NCBI RefSeq assembly: GCF_000420645.1
Contig: NZ_ATVI01000007.1
Location: 124,001-188,000, forward strand
DNA: 64,000 bases
Direction of reading: 5' to 3'
Source: Nevskia ramosa DSM 11499
GTDB lineage: Bacteria; Pseudomonadota; Gammaproteobacteria; Nevskiales; Nevskiaceae
The notes under the pieces are model-generated. The model saw only the letters and a list, made by a program, of their open reading frames with translations, had not been told where the DNA came from and ran no database searches. Positions 1 through 8,950 of the stretch are shown one piece after another (the first letter of the stretch is position 1; the number at the start of each line of letters is the position of its first letter). The position numbers and the translations under genes are program-made.

Positions 1-662
1 TCGTGCTCGACGCGATTCTGATCACCCATCATCATCCCGACCATATCGGTGGACTCGCAGCATTGGCGGCCGAAACCGGCGCCGTGGTCTATGGCCCGCG
101 CGCCGAGAGCGCAAAGATCAAGGGCTTGACGGTGCTGCTCGACGACGGCGATCAGGTCAGCCTTCGCAGTCTCGGCGTCAGCTTGAACGTGCTCGCCGTG
201 CCGGGACACACACTGGGTCACATCGCCTACTTCGAGCCGACGCAGCGTCTGCTGTTCTGCGGAGATACCTTGTTCATCGGCGGCTGCGGCCGGCTGTTCG
301 AGGGCACGCCTGCACAGATGCAGCATTCGCTCGCCCGTCTCGCCGATCTGCCGGGAGATACGGCGGTCTACTGCGCGCACGAGTACACCTTGTCGAACTA
401 CGATTTCATCGCGACAGTCGAGCCGGACAATGCCTCTGTTGCCCACGAATTCACTCGTCTGCAGGCCTTGCGCGCAGCTGGCCGGGCGACGGTGCCGGGC
501 ACCATCGCCGGCGAACGCGCGCGCAACCCTTTCCTCCGCAGCAGCGCGCCCGAACTGGCCGCCGCAATGACTGCGCGGACCGGGCAAGCGATGGCTGATT
601 CCGTGGAAGTTTTTGCGGCTTTGCGCCGCTTGAAAGACGGACACGTACCGCGCATCCGCTGA
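1..662 (+). CDS. gloB: hydroxyacylglutathione hydrolase (glyoxalase II), 5' end cut by window
   Basis: Hydrolyses S-D-lactoylglutathione to D-lactate and glutathione, the second step of cytoplasmic methylglyoxal detoxification. The metallo-beta-lactamase motif THHHPDH lies close to the left edge, followed by GHTLGHIAYF, a GDTLFIGGCGRLFEG block and CAHEYTLSNYDF, which are the metal-binding and substrate-binding segments of the family. The basic C-terminal part (RARNPFLR) matches the glutathione-binding HAGH C-terminal domain. The frame is open to the window edge, so about 40-45 N-terminal residues of a protein of about 255 are missing; the first in-frame GTG at base 3 is not the real start. 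Confidence 0.93.
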   Translation, partial: VLDAILITHHHPDHIGGLAALAAETGAVVYGPRAESAKIKGLTVLLDDGDQVSLRSLGVSLNVLAVPGHTLGHIAYFEPTQRLLFCGDTLFIGGCGRLFEGTPAQMQHSLARLADLPGDTAVYCAHEYTLSNYDFIATVEPDNASVAHEFTRLQALRAAGRATVPGTIAGERARNPFLRSSAPELAAAMTARTGQAMADSVEVFAALRRLKDGHVPRIR

Positions 663-741
663 ACGCACAGTCTGTTTCCGTAGGCCGCGAACCATTTGCT
701 AGACTCGCGCCTCTTCAATGCTCCCTGCCCAGAAAACGAAC

Positions 742-1305
742 ATGGCTTTCCGCTCGCCGAGCCGCTTGTTTTTGTGCACCTTGATCGCCTGCCTGCCTGC
801 TGCAGTGCATGCGGCTCCGCCTCAGCCCGCCGACCCGGCGGTGCTCGAAATAGACCGGACGCTCCAGGTGCTGAAGTCGGAAGTTTTCGACATCAATCAA
901 CAAGCGATACGCACGGAGGACGCCTTCCTCTATCCGGAGCAAACCCGGGTGACGATCTATGTCGGCGTCGACGCGCCGGGTCTGCTGCTCGACGAAGTCG
1001 TGGTCACCGTCGATGGCAACGAGCCGGTTCGCCGAAAGCTCGAGGTCACCGAAGCCGTGGCCTTGCAGCGTCGCGGCCTGTATCGGGCACTACGCTTGAA
1101 CATCACGCCGGGTGCGCACCGCATGTGGGCCGAATTCACCGGTCGCTACGCCGACACCGGCGCTGATGGCCAGCGCATGCGCGGCCGGTATGAAGCGGTG
1201 TTCGACAAGACTGATCGGGCATCCGATCTCGAAATTCTGATTTCAACGCCGGGCCTTGGTATGCAGCCGACCATGGCGCTGCGCGACTGGAGACCGTCGC
1301 GATGA
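742..1305 (+). CDS. exported protein of unknown function, first gene of the TPR/ExbB/ExbD/TonB operon
   Basis: A 187-residue protein with a clear Sec signal peptide (FLCTLIACLPAAVHA) and a mature part rich in beta-strand-like sequence, with a central segment (VTIYVGVDAPGLLLDEVVVTVDG) resembling an immunoglobulin-like or carbohydrate-binding fold. I do not recognise a named family. The ATG at 742 places the signal peptide at the N terminus; an in-frame ATG at 718 would add eight polar residues and is less likely. Its stop overlaps the start of the next gene by four bases (ATGA), so it is translationally coupled to the TPR protein and probably works in the periplasm with the downstream proton-channel system. 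Confidence 0.75.
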   Translation: MAFRSPSRLFLCTLIACLPAAVHAAPPQPADPAVLEIDRTLQVLKSEVFDINQQAIRTEDAFLYPEQTRVTIYVGVDAPGLLLDEVVVTVDGNEPVRRKLEVTEAVALQRRGLYRALRLNITPGAHRMWAEFTGRYADTGADGQRMRGRYEAVFDKTDRASDLEILISTPGLGMQPTMALRDWRPSR

Positions 1306-3125
1306 TCCGCAGCATTCTTTGCACCGCCTTGCTGACGGCGTCGATTCCAGCGCTGGCCATCGATCGCTACGAACCGGGCAGCGCCAACGATCCACACGTT
1401 CGCGCCGCCGAGTTCCTGATGGGCGACCAGCGCTATTTCAGCGCGTCGACCGAACTGCTGCAGCTGCTCGGCGAGAAGCCGGATCGCCAGCTGTCGAAGG
1501 TCTACTTCCGGCGTCTTGCCGACGCCACGCTGAACTTCGGCGTCGAACAGCGCGCGAGCACGATCTACCGGGAACTGGTGCCGGAGCCGAGCACGGCGCT
1601 GTCGCTGGCACGCGCACGCCTCAAGCTGGCGGAATTCGACTACCAGCGCGGCAAGCTCGCGGAAGCGATCGCTGAACTTGAAGCGATGAAGCCGCAGCTT
1701 CCGAAGCAGGCCACGCTGGAATGGCAGGATCTGCTCGGCCGCGCTCTGCTGGGCCAAGGCCGCTACAAGGAAGCGGCCGCGGTGCTCGCCGAACTCAAGG
1801 ATGCCGGTCTGCAGCGTGCCTTCACGCGCTACAACTACGGTGTCGCACTGATCAAGGACGGCCGCGTCACTCAAGGCCTGACCGTGCTCGACAAGGTCGG
1901 GCAGATCGATGCAGACGATCCGGACGAACTGGCGGTCCGCGACAAGGCCAATCTGGCACTTGGTTACTACTTCCTGCGCAACCAGCAGGGTGGCTCGGCA
2001 ATCGGCGTGCTGCAGCGGGTGCGCAGCGATGGTCCATTGTCGAATCGCGCCCTGCTCGGTCTCGGCTGGGCTTATCTGGCACCTGGCGGCAAGGGGCAGA
2101 AAAAGTCAGGTGAAGAGGAGTCAAGCATCTCCAAGAGCCTGTCGACCATCGGCGTGTTGCTGCGCCCCGGCTTTCTCGGTGACGACGTCTACAAGCGTGC
2201 CGGTCTCCAGAGCTTCCGGCTGACCAAGGCATCGGCTGACGAAGAGGCTGCGCTGAAGCGCGCGCTGGTGCCTTGGGTGGAACTCGCCACGCGCGACACG
2301 ATCGACCCTGCCGTGCAGGAAGTGCTGCTGGCGATCCCGTTCACGCTCGACAAGCTCGGCGCCCATCTGCAGTCGGAAGCGTTCTACCAGCGTGCGATCG
2401 ATGCGCTCACTGCAGCGCGCAAGAACCTTGATCTGAGCGCTGCTTACGTTCGCAGCGGCCGCATGATTTCGACGATGGTCCGGCGCACGCAGAATGTCGA
2501 ATCCGGTTGGGACTGGGAGCTGAAGGATCTGCCGGACGCCCAGGAAACCTATTACCTGCAGCGCCTGATCGCCGAGAATCGCTTTCAGGAGCCGCTGAAG
2601 AACTATCGTGATGCCTTGCTGCTGAAGCGCAATCTCGAAGCGTGGAAAGATCGCATGGCCGATGCCCAGGCCGGCTGGCTGGCCCGGAAGGGACCGGCAG
2701 TGTCGACCGAACAGTTGCTGAGCCTGCAGATCAGCAAGCAGAAGGAAGCGCCGAAGGTGATCACTCCCGGTGTACCGCCAGCGCCGGTAAGTCTGCGCCT
2801 CAGCGAAACACTGAGCGCCGCCGATTTCGCAACGGTCTCGGCAACGCCGCCGTTGATCGATTCGCCGATCATCCTGCTGGCTGCCCAAGCTCCGCCCTCG
2901 GCCGCTTACAGCGGTGTCTACGAACGCATGAACGCACTGAAGGGACGCATCGACGAACTGTTGCCGCGCGTCGATACCACCGCGAAGGCACAGGGCAAAC
3001 TGATCGAGAAGCTGGCACTCGATAACCTCGCCGATCAGCGCCGTTACACCGAGAAGTATCTGATCGAAGCCCGCTTTGCCATGGCCCGTGTCTATGACCG
3101 GCAGCTCAAGGGAGTGTCGCCCTGA
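1302..3125 (+). CDS. periplasmic tetratricopeptide-repeat protein
   Basis: A 607-residue exported protein. A signal peptide (about residues 1-19, ending ALA) is followed by helical TPR-like repeats rich in Ala, Leu and Tyr, for example LGRALLGQGRYKEAAAVLAELKDAG and TRYNYGVALIKDGRVTQGLTVLDKV. The last 150 residues are less regular and include a Pro-rich linker. There is no catalytic motif, so a scaffold or adaptor role is inferred. It overlaps the preceding gene by 4 bases (ATGA) and the next by one (TGATG), indicating tight co-expression with the outer-membrane TPR lipoprotein and the ExbB/ExbD/TonB-like genes downstream. Confidence 0.8.
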   Translation: MIRSILCTALLTASIPALAIDRYEPGSANDPHVRAAEFLMGDQRYFSASTELLQLLGEKPDRQLSKVYFRRLADATLNFGVEQRASTIYRELVPEPSTALSLARARLKLAEFDYQRGKLAEAIAELEAMKPQLPKQATLEWQDLLGRALLGQGRYKEAAAVLAELKDAGLQRAFTRYNYGVALIKDGRVTQGLTVLDKVGQIDADDPDELAVRDKANLALGYYFLRNQQGGSAIGVLQRVRSDGPLSNRALLGLGWAYLAPGGKGQKKSGEEESSISKSLSTIGVLLRPGFLGDDVYKRAGLQSFRLTKASADEEAALKRALVPWVELATRDTIDPAVQEVLLAIPFTLDKLGAHLQSEAFYQRAIDALTAARKNLDLSAAYVRSGRMISTMVRRTQNVESGWDWELKDLPDAQETYYLQRLIAENRFQEPLKNYRDALLLKRNLEAWKDRMADAQAGWLARKGPAVSTEQLLSLQISKQKEAPKVITPGVPPAPVSLRLSETLSAADFATVSATPPLIDSPIILLAAQAPPSAAYSGVYERMNALKGRIDELLPRVDTTAKAQGKLIEKLALDNLADQRRYTEKYLIEARFAMARVYDRQLKGVSP

Positions 3126-6010
3126 TGCGCTCCAATCTGCCCCCCAATCCCCGCTTGAAGCTGGCTAGCGGCATGCGGTCACCACTGGCGATGTCGGTGG
3201 CTGCCCTGTTCCTGGCCAGTTGCGCAGCGTCGCAGCCGAAGGACATCTCTCCGCCGATTCGCACGCTGACCAAGCAGTCAACGCCGGCCGAAGACAAGCT
3301 GCCGGTGATCCGTTCCGAAGCGGTGACCACCGATCCGGAAAAGGCACTGGAGAACTATCGCGAACTGCTGAAGCTGAAGCCGGATGACGATACTCGCGTC
3401 GAGGCGATGCGCCGCCTTGCGGATCTGCAGCTTCAGGTCGAGGACAGCAAGGGCAATTCGGATCCGGTTGCCATCGGCAAATCGATCACCGTCTACAAGA
3501 TGCTGCTGGCCGAGCGTCCGAACGATCGCAACAACGATCGGCTGCTCTATCAGCTGTCACGTGCCTACCAGAACAACAACCAGATCGAAGAGGCGATCGC
3601 GACACTGCGCCGACTCGGCGAGCTGTATCCCACTTCGAACCTGATCGGCGACGCACGTTTCCGCAGTGCGGAAATCCTTTACGGTCTCGGCCGCTACGAC
3701 GAAGCCGAGAAGGACTATCAGTTCGTGCTCGGCCTCGGCACCACGACCACCTTCTTCGAATCGGCCCAGTACAAATACGGCTGGACGCTGTTCAAGCAGA
3801 GCAAGTACGACGCCTGCCTGCCGATCTTCTTCACGATTCTCAATCGCGAACTGCCAGCGGGTGAGCTGGAAGATCCAGACGCTGCATTGAAGGCTGTCGG
3901 CAAGGACAAGGCCGAATTCGCATCGTCGAGCCTGCGCGTATCGAGCCTCGCCTTTGCCGCCCTCGGCGGTGGTAACGCGATCAACGATTACTTCACGCGC
4001 AGCGCCAAGGTGCCTGGCGGCGGCGAGCCGCGTTTCTATCCGCTGGTCTATAACGCGCTCGGCGATCTGTTCATCGAGAAGCGCCGCTACAGCGATGCTG
4101 CCGTCAGCTACGCCGCGTTCATCAGCCGCTACCCGAGCCACCCCAGCGCGCCGAAGTTCCAGAGCCGCGTGATCACCGCCTATCAGGATGGTGGCTTCAA
4201 CGATCTCGTCGTCCGTGAAAAGGAGCGTTACGTCACCGCCTACGCGCCTGGCGCGCCTTACTGGACCGGCCGTCAGCCGAGCCCTGAAGTGCTGACCACG
4301 GTCCGCGCAAGCTTCGAGGATCTGGGTCGTCACTATCAGGCTCGTGCGCAGGCTGGCCAGCAGGCAGGTCGCACCGCCGAAGCCACGAAGGACTTTCTCG
4401 CTGCTGCCGGTTGGTATCAGAAGATCCTGAGCAACTTCCCGTCCGATCCGAAGATTCCCGAAGTGAATCTGCTCTACGCCGATTCCCTGTTCGATGGCGG
4501 CCGTACGGCAGATGCCGCAAATCAGTATCTGAAGACTGCTTACAGCTACGGCAACCATCCCAAGGCTTCCGAAGCTGCGTATGCGGCCGTGCAGGCCTGG
4601 CAGCGTCTGGTCAAGGAAGTGCCTGCCGCTGAAAGGCCAGCCGCGCTGCGGCAGTCGATCGACGCCAGCCTGAAGCTGGCAGACACCTTCCCTGCACATC
4701 CGCAGTGGACGGTTGTCGTGACTCGCGCCACGCAGGATCTTTTCGAAATCAAGGCGCTCGACGAGGCAGTGAAGCTTGCCGAACGGCTGATTGCACACAC
4801 GCCGGCAGCCACGCCTGATCAACGCCGTATCGTGCTCGGTGTGGTTGCGGATGCCCGCTTCGCCCAGGCTCGTTATCCGGAAGCCGAAGCTGCGTACGGC
4901 AACCTGCTGACCTTGCTGGCACCGAGCGCACCAGAGCGCAGGGTCGTCGCCGACCAGCTCGCCGCATCGATCTACAAGCAGGGCGAAGCAGCGCGCACCG
5001 CCGGCAATCTGCGTGCAGCAGCCGATGCCTTCCTGAGAGTCGGCGCAACGGTGCCGGATGCCGCCATTCGCCCGAATGCCGATTACGACGCCGCCAGCGC
5101 CTACCTGTCGCTTGAAGATTGGCAGAAAGCGGCGACGACCCTCGAAGGTTTCCGCACCCGCTATCCGACCAATCCGCTGGTTTCAGACGTCGACAAGAAG
5201 CTCGCAGCGACGTACCAGAAGGACGGCAAGCCGGCTGCAGCTGCCGCCACCTTCGCGCGCATTTCACAGCGCACGACTGAAACGCCGGAGACCCGTCGCG
5301 AATCGGCATGGCTGGCGGCAACCCTGTACGACGAAGCGAAGATGGCGGCGCCGGCCGGCAAGGCTTACGAGTACTACGTCAGCAACTTCACACAGCCCGT
5401 CGAGCGCAGCTCCATCGGCCGTCGCCGCCTCGCCGATCTGTCCCTGGCAGCGAATGACAAGGGCCGTTACCTTTACTGGCTCAACGAACTGGTCAAGGCC
5501 GATGCCGGTGCCGGCGCCGGACGTACCGATGCCAGCAAGCTGGTGGCCGCCCAGGCCAGCCTGGAACTGGCGATGTCGGCCGCGCAGGATGCTCGCAACA
5601 TCAAGCTGACCCTGCCGGTCGAGAAGAGCCTGCTGGTCCGCAAGAACGCGACCGAAGCCGCTGTTCAGGCGCTGAATCGCTCGGCGGCCTATGGCTTTGC
5701 CGATACGACGACTGCAGCCACCTACGAGTTGGGCGTGGTCTATCAGGATTTCAGCCGTGCCCTGCTTGAATCCGAACGGCCGAAGAATCTGAAGGCAGAC
5801 GAGCTCGAACAGTACAGCCTGCTGCTGGAAGAGCAGGCTGATCCGTTCGTTCAGAAAGCCATCGAAGCCCACGAAGCCAATTTGAAACGTATCAGCCAGA
5901 ACCTGTGGAATGCGTCGATCGCCAAGAGCGTCAAGGCACTCGGCGAGCTGGCTCCAGCGAAGTACGGCAAGCGCGAAATTCGCGAGGACTCCTATGACAC
6001 CCTGCGCTGA
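3125..6010 (+). CDS. large TPR lipoprotein
   Basis: A 961-residue protein with a lipobox (LFLASC, Cys33), so it is probably anchored to the outer or inner membrane facing the periplasm. The whole mature part is TPR-like: ALENYRELLKLKPDDD, LYQLSRAYQNNNQIEEAIATLRRLGELYP, EILYGLGRYDEAEKDYQFVLG and many further copies, as in outer-membrane TPR proteins linked to TonB or gliding-motility machines. Asp2 of the mature protein is not present after Cys (CAASQ), which favours outer-membrane sorting by the usual rule. The start overlaps the preceding stop. A second in-frame ATG at 3173 would give a more compact signal peptide and is an alternative. Confidence 0.82.
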   Translation: MRSNLPPNPRLKLASGMRSPLAMSVAALFLASCAASQPKDISPPIRTLTKQSTPAEDKLPVIRSEAVTTDPEKALENYRELLKLKPDDDTRVEAMRRLADLQLQVEDSKGNSDPVAIGKSITVYKMLLAERPNDRNNDRLLYQLSRAYQNNNQIEEAIATLRRLGELYPTSNLIGDARFRSAEILYGLGRYDEAEKDYQFVLGLGTTTTFFESAQYKYGWTLFKQSKYDACLPIFFTILNRELPAGELEDPDAALKAVGKDKAEFASSSLRVSSLAFAALGGGNAINDYFTRSAKVPGGGEPRFYPLVYNALGDLFIEKRRYSDAAVSYAAFISRYPSHPSAPKFQSRVITAYQDGGFNDLVVREKERYVTAYAPGAPYWTGRQPSPEVLTTVRASFEDLGRHYQARAQAGQQAGRTAEATKDFLAAAGWYQKILSNFPSDPKIPEVNLLYADSLFDGGRTADAANQYLKTAYSYGNHPKASEAAYAAVQAWQRLVKEVPAAERPAALRQSIDASLKLADTFPAHPQWTVVVTRATQDLFEIKALDEAVKLAERLIAHTPAATPDQRRIVLGVVADARFAQARYPEAEAAYGNLLTLLAPSAPERRVVADQLAASIYKQGEAARTAGNLRAAADAFLRVGATVPDAAIRPNADYDAASAYLSLEDWQKAATTLEGFRTRYPTNPLVSDVDKKLAATYQKDGKPAAAAATFARISQRTTETPETRRESAWLAATLYDEAKMAAPAGKAYEYYVSNFTQPVERSSIGRRRLADLSLAANDKGRYLYWLNELVKADAGAGAGRTDASKLVAAQASLELAMSAAQDARNIKLTLPVEKSLLVRKNATEAAVQALNRSAAYGFADTTTAATYELGVVYQDFSRALLESERPKNLKADELEQYSLLLEEQADPFVQKAIEAHEANLKRISQNLWNASIAKSVKALGELAPAKYGKREIREDSYDTLR

Positions 6011-6686
6011 GCCCATGAGCATGCCGCGCGCTTCCCGCTGGCTCGGTCTTGCAATGGTCGCCCTGCTGGCGGCCGGTTGCGGCTCCCAACCGAAGCGGAC
6101 CGCACCCGCAGTCGTAACCAAGCCAGAGCCGGAAGCCCCGGTGGATGCCAAGAAGACCGCCGACAAGGGTGATCCTCAGGTGCGTTTCGACGAAGCCCTG
6201 AAGTTGATGAAGGGACGCAAGACCAAGGAAGCGCGTGACGCTTTCCTGCTCCTGGCCCGTGACTTCCCGAGTTTCTCAGGACCATTCACTGATCTGGCGA
6301 TCCTGCAGGCCAAGTCCAACCAGCCGACGCTCGCGCTCGACAACTTCGAGAAGGCCACCCGTCTGAACCCGGACAACGCAACCGCCTGGAACTGGCTGGG
6401 AACGCTGTACCGCGAGAACAAGGACTATCAGAAAGCCGAAACGGCTTATCAGAAAGCGCTGAGCCTCAAACCGGGCCTCGCCGCATCACATCTGAATCTC
6501 GGTTTGCTGAATGATCTCTATCTGCGCCGTCCGCAGGAGGCGCTGAACCACTACCGCGAGTACCAGCGTCTTGCCGGTGGCGACAAGCTGATCGTCACCG
6601 CCTGGATTCGCGAAATCGAAGCGCAGTTGCCGCCGGCTCCGGCTGCAGTGGCTGCGCCCGCACCTGCTGGAGCCAGCAAGCCATGA
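5994..6686 (+). CDS. small TPR lipoprotein
   Basis: About 230 residues: an N-terminal export signal with lipobox (VALLAAGC), a Pro/Lys linker, then three to four TPR units (ARDAFLLLARDFPSFSGPFTDLAILQAK; ALDNFEKATRLNPDNATAWNWLGTLY; AETAYQKALSLKPGLAASHLNLGLL). It resembles PilF-like or Tol-associated TPR lipoproteins but is not assignable to them. The ATG at 5994 overlaps the end of the preceding gene and has a GAGG about 7 bases upstream; ATGs at 6015 or 6021 are possible starts that give a shorter signal. It ends in an Ala/Pro-rich tail. Inferred role: periplasmic partner of the proton-channel complex. Confidence 0.8.
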   Translation: MTPCAEPMSMPRASRWLGLAMVALLAAGCGSQPKRTAPAVVTKPEPEAPVDAKKTADKGDPQVRFDEALKLMKGRKTKEARDAFLLLARDFPSFSGPFTDLAILQAKSNQPTLALDNFEKATRLNPDNATAWNWLGTLYRENKDYQKAETAYQKALSLKPGLAASHLNLGLLNDLYLRRPQEALNHYREYQRLAGGDKLIVTAWIREIEAQLPPAPAAVAAPAPAGASKP

Positions 6687-7180
6687 ACCTTTCCCGACTT
6701 CTGACCACCGCCTGCTCGGCGACGCTGCTATTGGCTGCCTCGATCCCGGCGCAGGCACAGGAAGAACAGCCGGTCGCCACACCGCAGGTCCGGATTCCAT
6801 CGAACCGCAGCACGGCAGGGCCGATCATCGAGATCCAACGATCCAATAATCCGGCACCGGCTCCCGCGCCGCCTGCTCCTGCTCCTGCTGCTCCTACGCG
6901 AGCGCCCGCTGCTGCGTCGACGGCTCCCGTGCCCGGTTCTGCTGATGCACCGATTCCGGCCGATGCAACCTCGGGCACCACGATCATTGGCGATCAGGAA
7001 TCTCCGATCGGCCTCTACATCACGCCATGGAAGGATGATTACGCCGAGCGCGGACTTGATCGCCCCGCTCGTCTGGTAGATGAAGCCTTGGAACCGATCG
7101 ATCCGGCAACTTTCCGTCGCCAGATCGAGTATTACGAAACGATCACTGCATTCCGCAAGCGTCAAGGCGCTGCGAAGTAA
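6683..7180 (+). CDS. exported Pro/Ala-rich protein of unknown function
   Basis: A 165-residue protein with a signal peptide ending AQA (about residues 1-25), a low-complexity Pro/Ala linker in the middle and a conserved-looking acidic/aromatic C-terminal segment (IGLYITPWKDDYAERGLDRPARL). It overlaps the preceding gene by 4 bases (ATGA). No family was recognised. The linker and position immediately before exbB suggest a periplasm-spanning or tethering component of the same machine. The 42-base gap to exbB is the largest in the front half of the operon. Confidence 0.72.
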   Translation: MNLSRLLTTACSATLLLAASIPAQAQEEQPVATPQVRIPSNRSTAGPIIEIQRSNNPAPAPAPPAPAPAAPTRAPAAASTAPVPGSADAPIPADATSGTTIIGDQESPIGLYITPWKDDYAERGLDRPARLVDEALEPIDPATFRRQIEYYETITAFRKRQGAAK

Positions 7181-7222
7181 CACTCTCACTTCTCTCAAGC
7201 AACCCGAAACCGAGGAATTCCC

Positions 7223-7855
7223 ATGGAGTTTTTTTCCACCGTCATTCGCTACTTCACAGCCGGCGGTGAGTTCATGTACCCGATCCTGGTCGTGCTCGTC
7301 ATCGGGCTCGCGATCACCATCGAACGTCTGATCTACCTGCGCCGCGCCTCCGTCGAAAACCGCGAGGTTTGGGCCAAGCTGATGCCGCTGGTCAACGCCG
7401 GCCGTCATGAAGAAGCCGAAGCGATTGCGGCCTCCTCCACGACAGCGATCGGCCGCGTCCTCGGCTACGGCCTCGCACGCTCGCGCGGTGCGACCAGCCG
7501 CGAGGAAGTCGAGCTGGCGATGGAAGAGAGCCTGATGGAAGTAACGCCACAGCTCGAGCGTCGCACCCACTACCTCGCTACCTTCGCGAACGTGGCGACC
7601 CTGTTCGGCCTGCTCGGCACCATCGTGGGCCTGATCGCCGGCTTCACGGCGGTCTCCGGCGTCAACCCGGCACAGAAGCAGGATCAGCTGTCGGCCGCCG
7701 TCGCCGTCGCCATGAACTGCACCGCCTTCGGCCTGATCACGGCGATTCCGCTGCTGCTGATCCACGCCTGGCTGGTGACCAAGACCGACGAGATGATCGA
7801 CAGCCTCGAGATCGCGTCGGTGAAGTTCCTGAACAGCCTCGGCCTCAAGAAGTAA
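7223..7855 (+). CDS. exbB: MotA/TolQ/ExbB-family proton channel subunit
   Basis: Inner-membrane subunit that, with ExbD, forms the proton-conducting stator that energises TonB-like proteins. The 210-residue sequence shows three membrane segments: residues about 13-33, 118-147 (containing FGLLGTIVGLIAGF, the family signature) and 158-186 (NCTAFGLITAIPLLLIHAWL). A cytoplasmic loop with EVELAMEESL lies between segments one and two, as in ExbB. It is followed closely by two exbD genes and a TonB-like gene. The number of ExbD copies and the TPR partners separate it from a simple siderophore TonB system. Confidence 0.92.
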   Translation: MEFFSTVIRYFTAGGEFMYPILVVLVIGLAITIERLIYLRRASVENREVWAKLMPLVNAGRHEEAEAIAASSTTAIGRVLGYGLARSRGATSREEVELAMEESLMEVTPQLERRTHYLATFANVATLFGLLGTIVGLIAGFTAVSGVNPAQKQDQLSAAVAVAMNCTAFGLITAIPLLLIHAWLVTKTDEMIDSLEIASVKFLNSLGLKK

Positions 7856-7886
7856 TGGTCCGCGGTACCAAAGGGACGATCCGCCG

Positions 7887-8402
7887 ATGATGCAGGGTAT
7901 TTCCCGCGACACCCGACGCGCACTGCGCCGGGTCAGGCGCAAGCGCAGCACCGAGCTGAATCTGGTGTCGATGATCGACATCCTGACCGTGCTCATGTTC
8001 TTCCTGTTGGTGAACTCGATCGGCCTGTCGATCCTGGGCATCAATCTGCCGAACGACAACGCCTCGGCCTCGGAACCGCCGCCGCACAATCTCTCCGTGC
8101 TGATCCGCAAGAACGATCTGGCGCTCAGCGATAACGGCTACATCGTGCGTGCGGTGCCATCGAAGGCAGACGGCTATGACTTCGAAGCGCTGTCGGTACT
8201 GATGCGCGAGACCAAGAAGCGGCTGCCGGCTGAATCCAAGGTGACCTTGCTGCTGGAGCCAGGTATTGCCTACGAAGTGCTGGTGTCGGTGATGGACGCC
8301 GTCCGCGTCGATCTCACCGCCACCGGGCCGGACACTGTCGAACTGTTCCCGCAGATTTCGCTGGGCGATGCCCCGGTCGTTGCCGGAGCCAAGAAGCCAT
8401 GA
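7887..8402 (+). CDS. exbD: ExbD/TolR-family protein, copy 1
   Basis: 171 residues with a short basic cytoplasmic N terminus (RRALRRVRRKRS) and a single membrane segment carrying the conserved proton-relay Asp (LNLVSMIDILTVLMFFLLVNS), then a periplasmic domain (residues about 60-160). ExbD/TolR couples proton flow through the ExbB pore to movement of the TonB partner. It overlaps the second exbD by four bases. The periplasmic domain differs clearly from that of copy 2, so the two are probably not redundant. Confidence 0.9.
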   Translation: MMQGISRDTRRALRRVRRKRSTELNLVSMIDILTVLMFFLLVNSIGLSILGINLPNDNASASEPPPHNLSVLIRKNDLALSDNGYIVRAVPSKADGYDFEALSVLMRETKKRLPAESKVTLLLEPGIAYEVLVSVMDAVRVDLTATGPDTVELFPQISLGDAPVVAGAKKP

Positions 8403-8950
8403 GCCTGCGCACTTCCGCAAAGCGCAAACGCATCCTGCGCAAGGCCCAGCGCACCGAGACCCCAGGTGCGGTCGGCCTGAATCTGGTGCCGATGATCGAC
8501 ATCTTCACGTCGCTGCTGATCTTCCTGCTGCTCAGCTCCACGGCGGTGCAGCAGATCCGCACGCCGAAGTCGCTGACCCTGCCGCTGGCCGCCACAGTGC
8601 AGCCGCCGAACGATACCGGCGTGCTGACGGTGTCGACCGACGGCGTCACCTGGCAAGGAACCTTGGTCATGAGTCTCGAAGACGCTCAGGCGACGCCCGG
8701 CAACATCCTGGAGCCGCTCAAGGCGCAGCTGATGCTCTCGCCGCTGGTCGCGATGCAAGGCGCCGAGACAGCGGCCGGCACGCAGACCCGTGGCGAGGTC
8801 AACATCCTGGCCGACAAGGCCATCCCCTACGCCCTGCTGAAGAAGATCATGGCGACCTGTGGTGACGCGCAGTTCGCGCGTATCTCGCTGTCGGTGAACC
8901 GTCGTTCGATCAACGCGGTGGGTAGCGCCGGTCTCGGAGCCACCCCATGA
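8399..8950 (+). CDS. exbD: ExbD/TolR-family protein, copy 2
   Basis: 183 residues, same plan as the preceding gene: basic N terminus, single membrane helix with Asp (LVPMIDIFTSLLIFLLLSS) and a periplasmic domain of about 125 residues. Tandem exbD genes are typical of operons that also carry AgmX/PglI-type TonB-like proteins. It overlaps both the upstream exbD and the downstream TonB-like gene by four bases, so all three are translationally coupled. Confidence 0.9.
   Translation: MSLRTSAKRKRILRKAQRTETPGAVGLNLVPMIDIFTSLLIFLLLSSTAVQQIRTPKSLTLPLAATVQPPNDTGVLTVSTDGVTWQGTLVMSLEDAQATPGNILEPLKAQLMLSPLVAMQGAETAAGTQTRGEVNILADKAIPYALLKKIMATCGDAQFARISLSVNRRSINAVGSAGLGATP

Noticed and set aside
3557-4822. 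Long open frame on the minus strand opposite the large TPR lipoprotein gene
   Set aside because: It mirrors the codon structure of the overlapping high-GC TPR gene, has no ribosome site, and reads as low-complexity Arg/Val-rich protein without any family motif.
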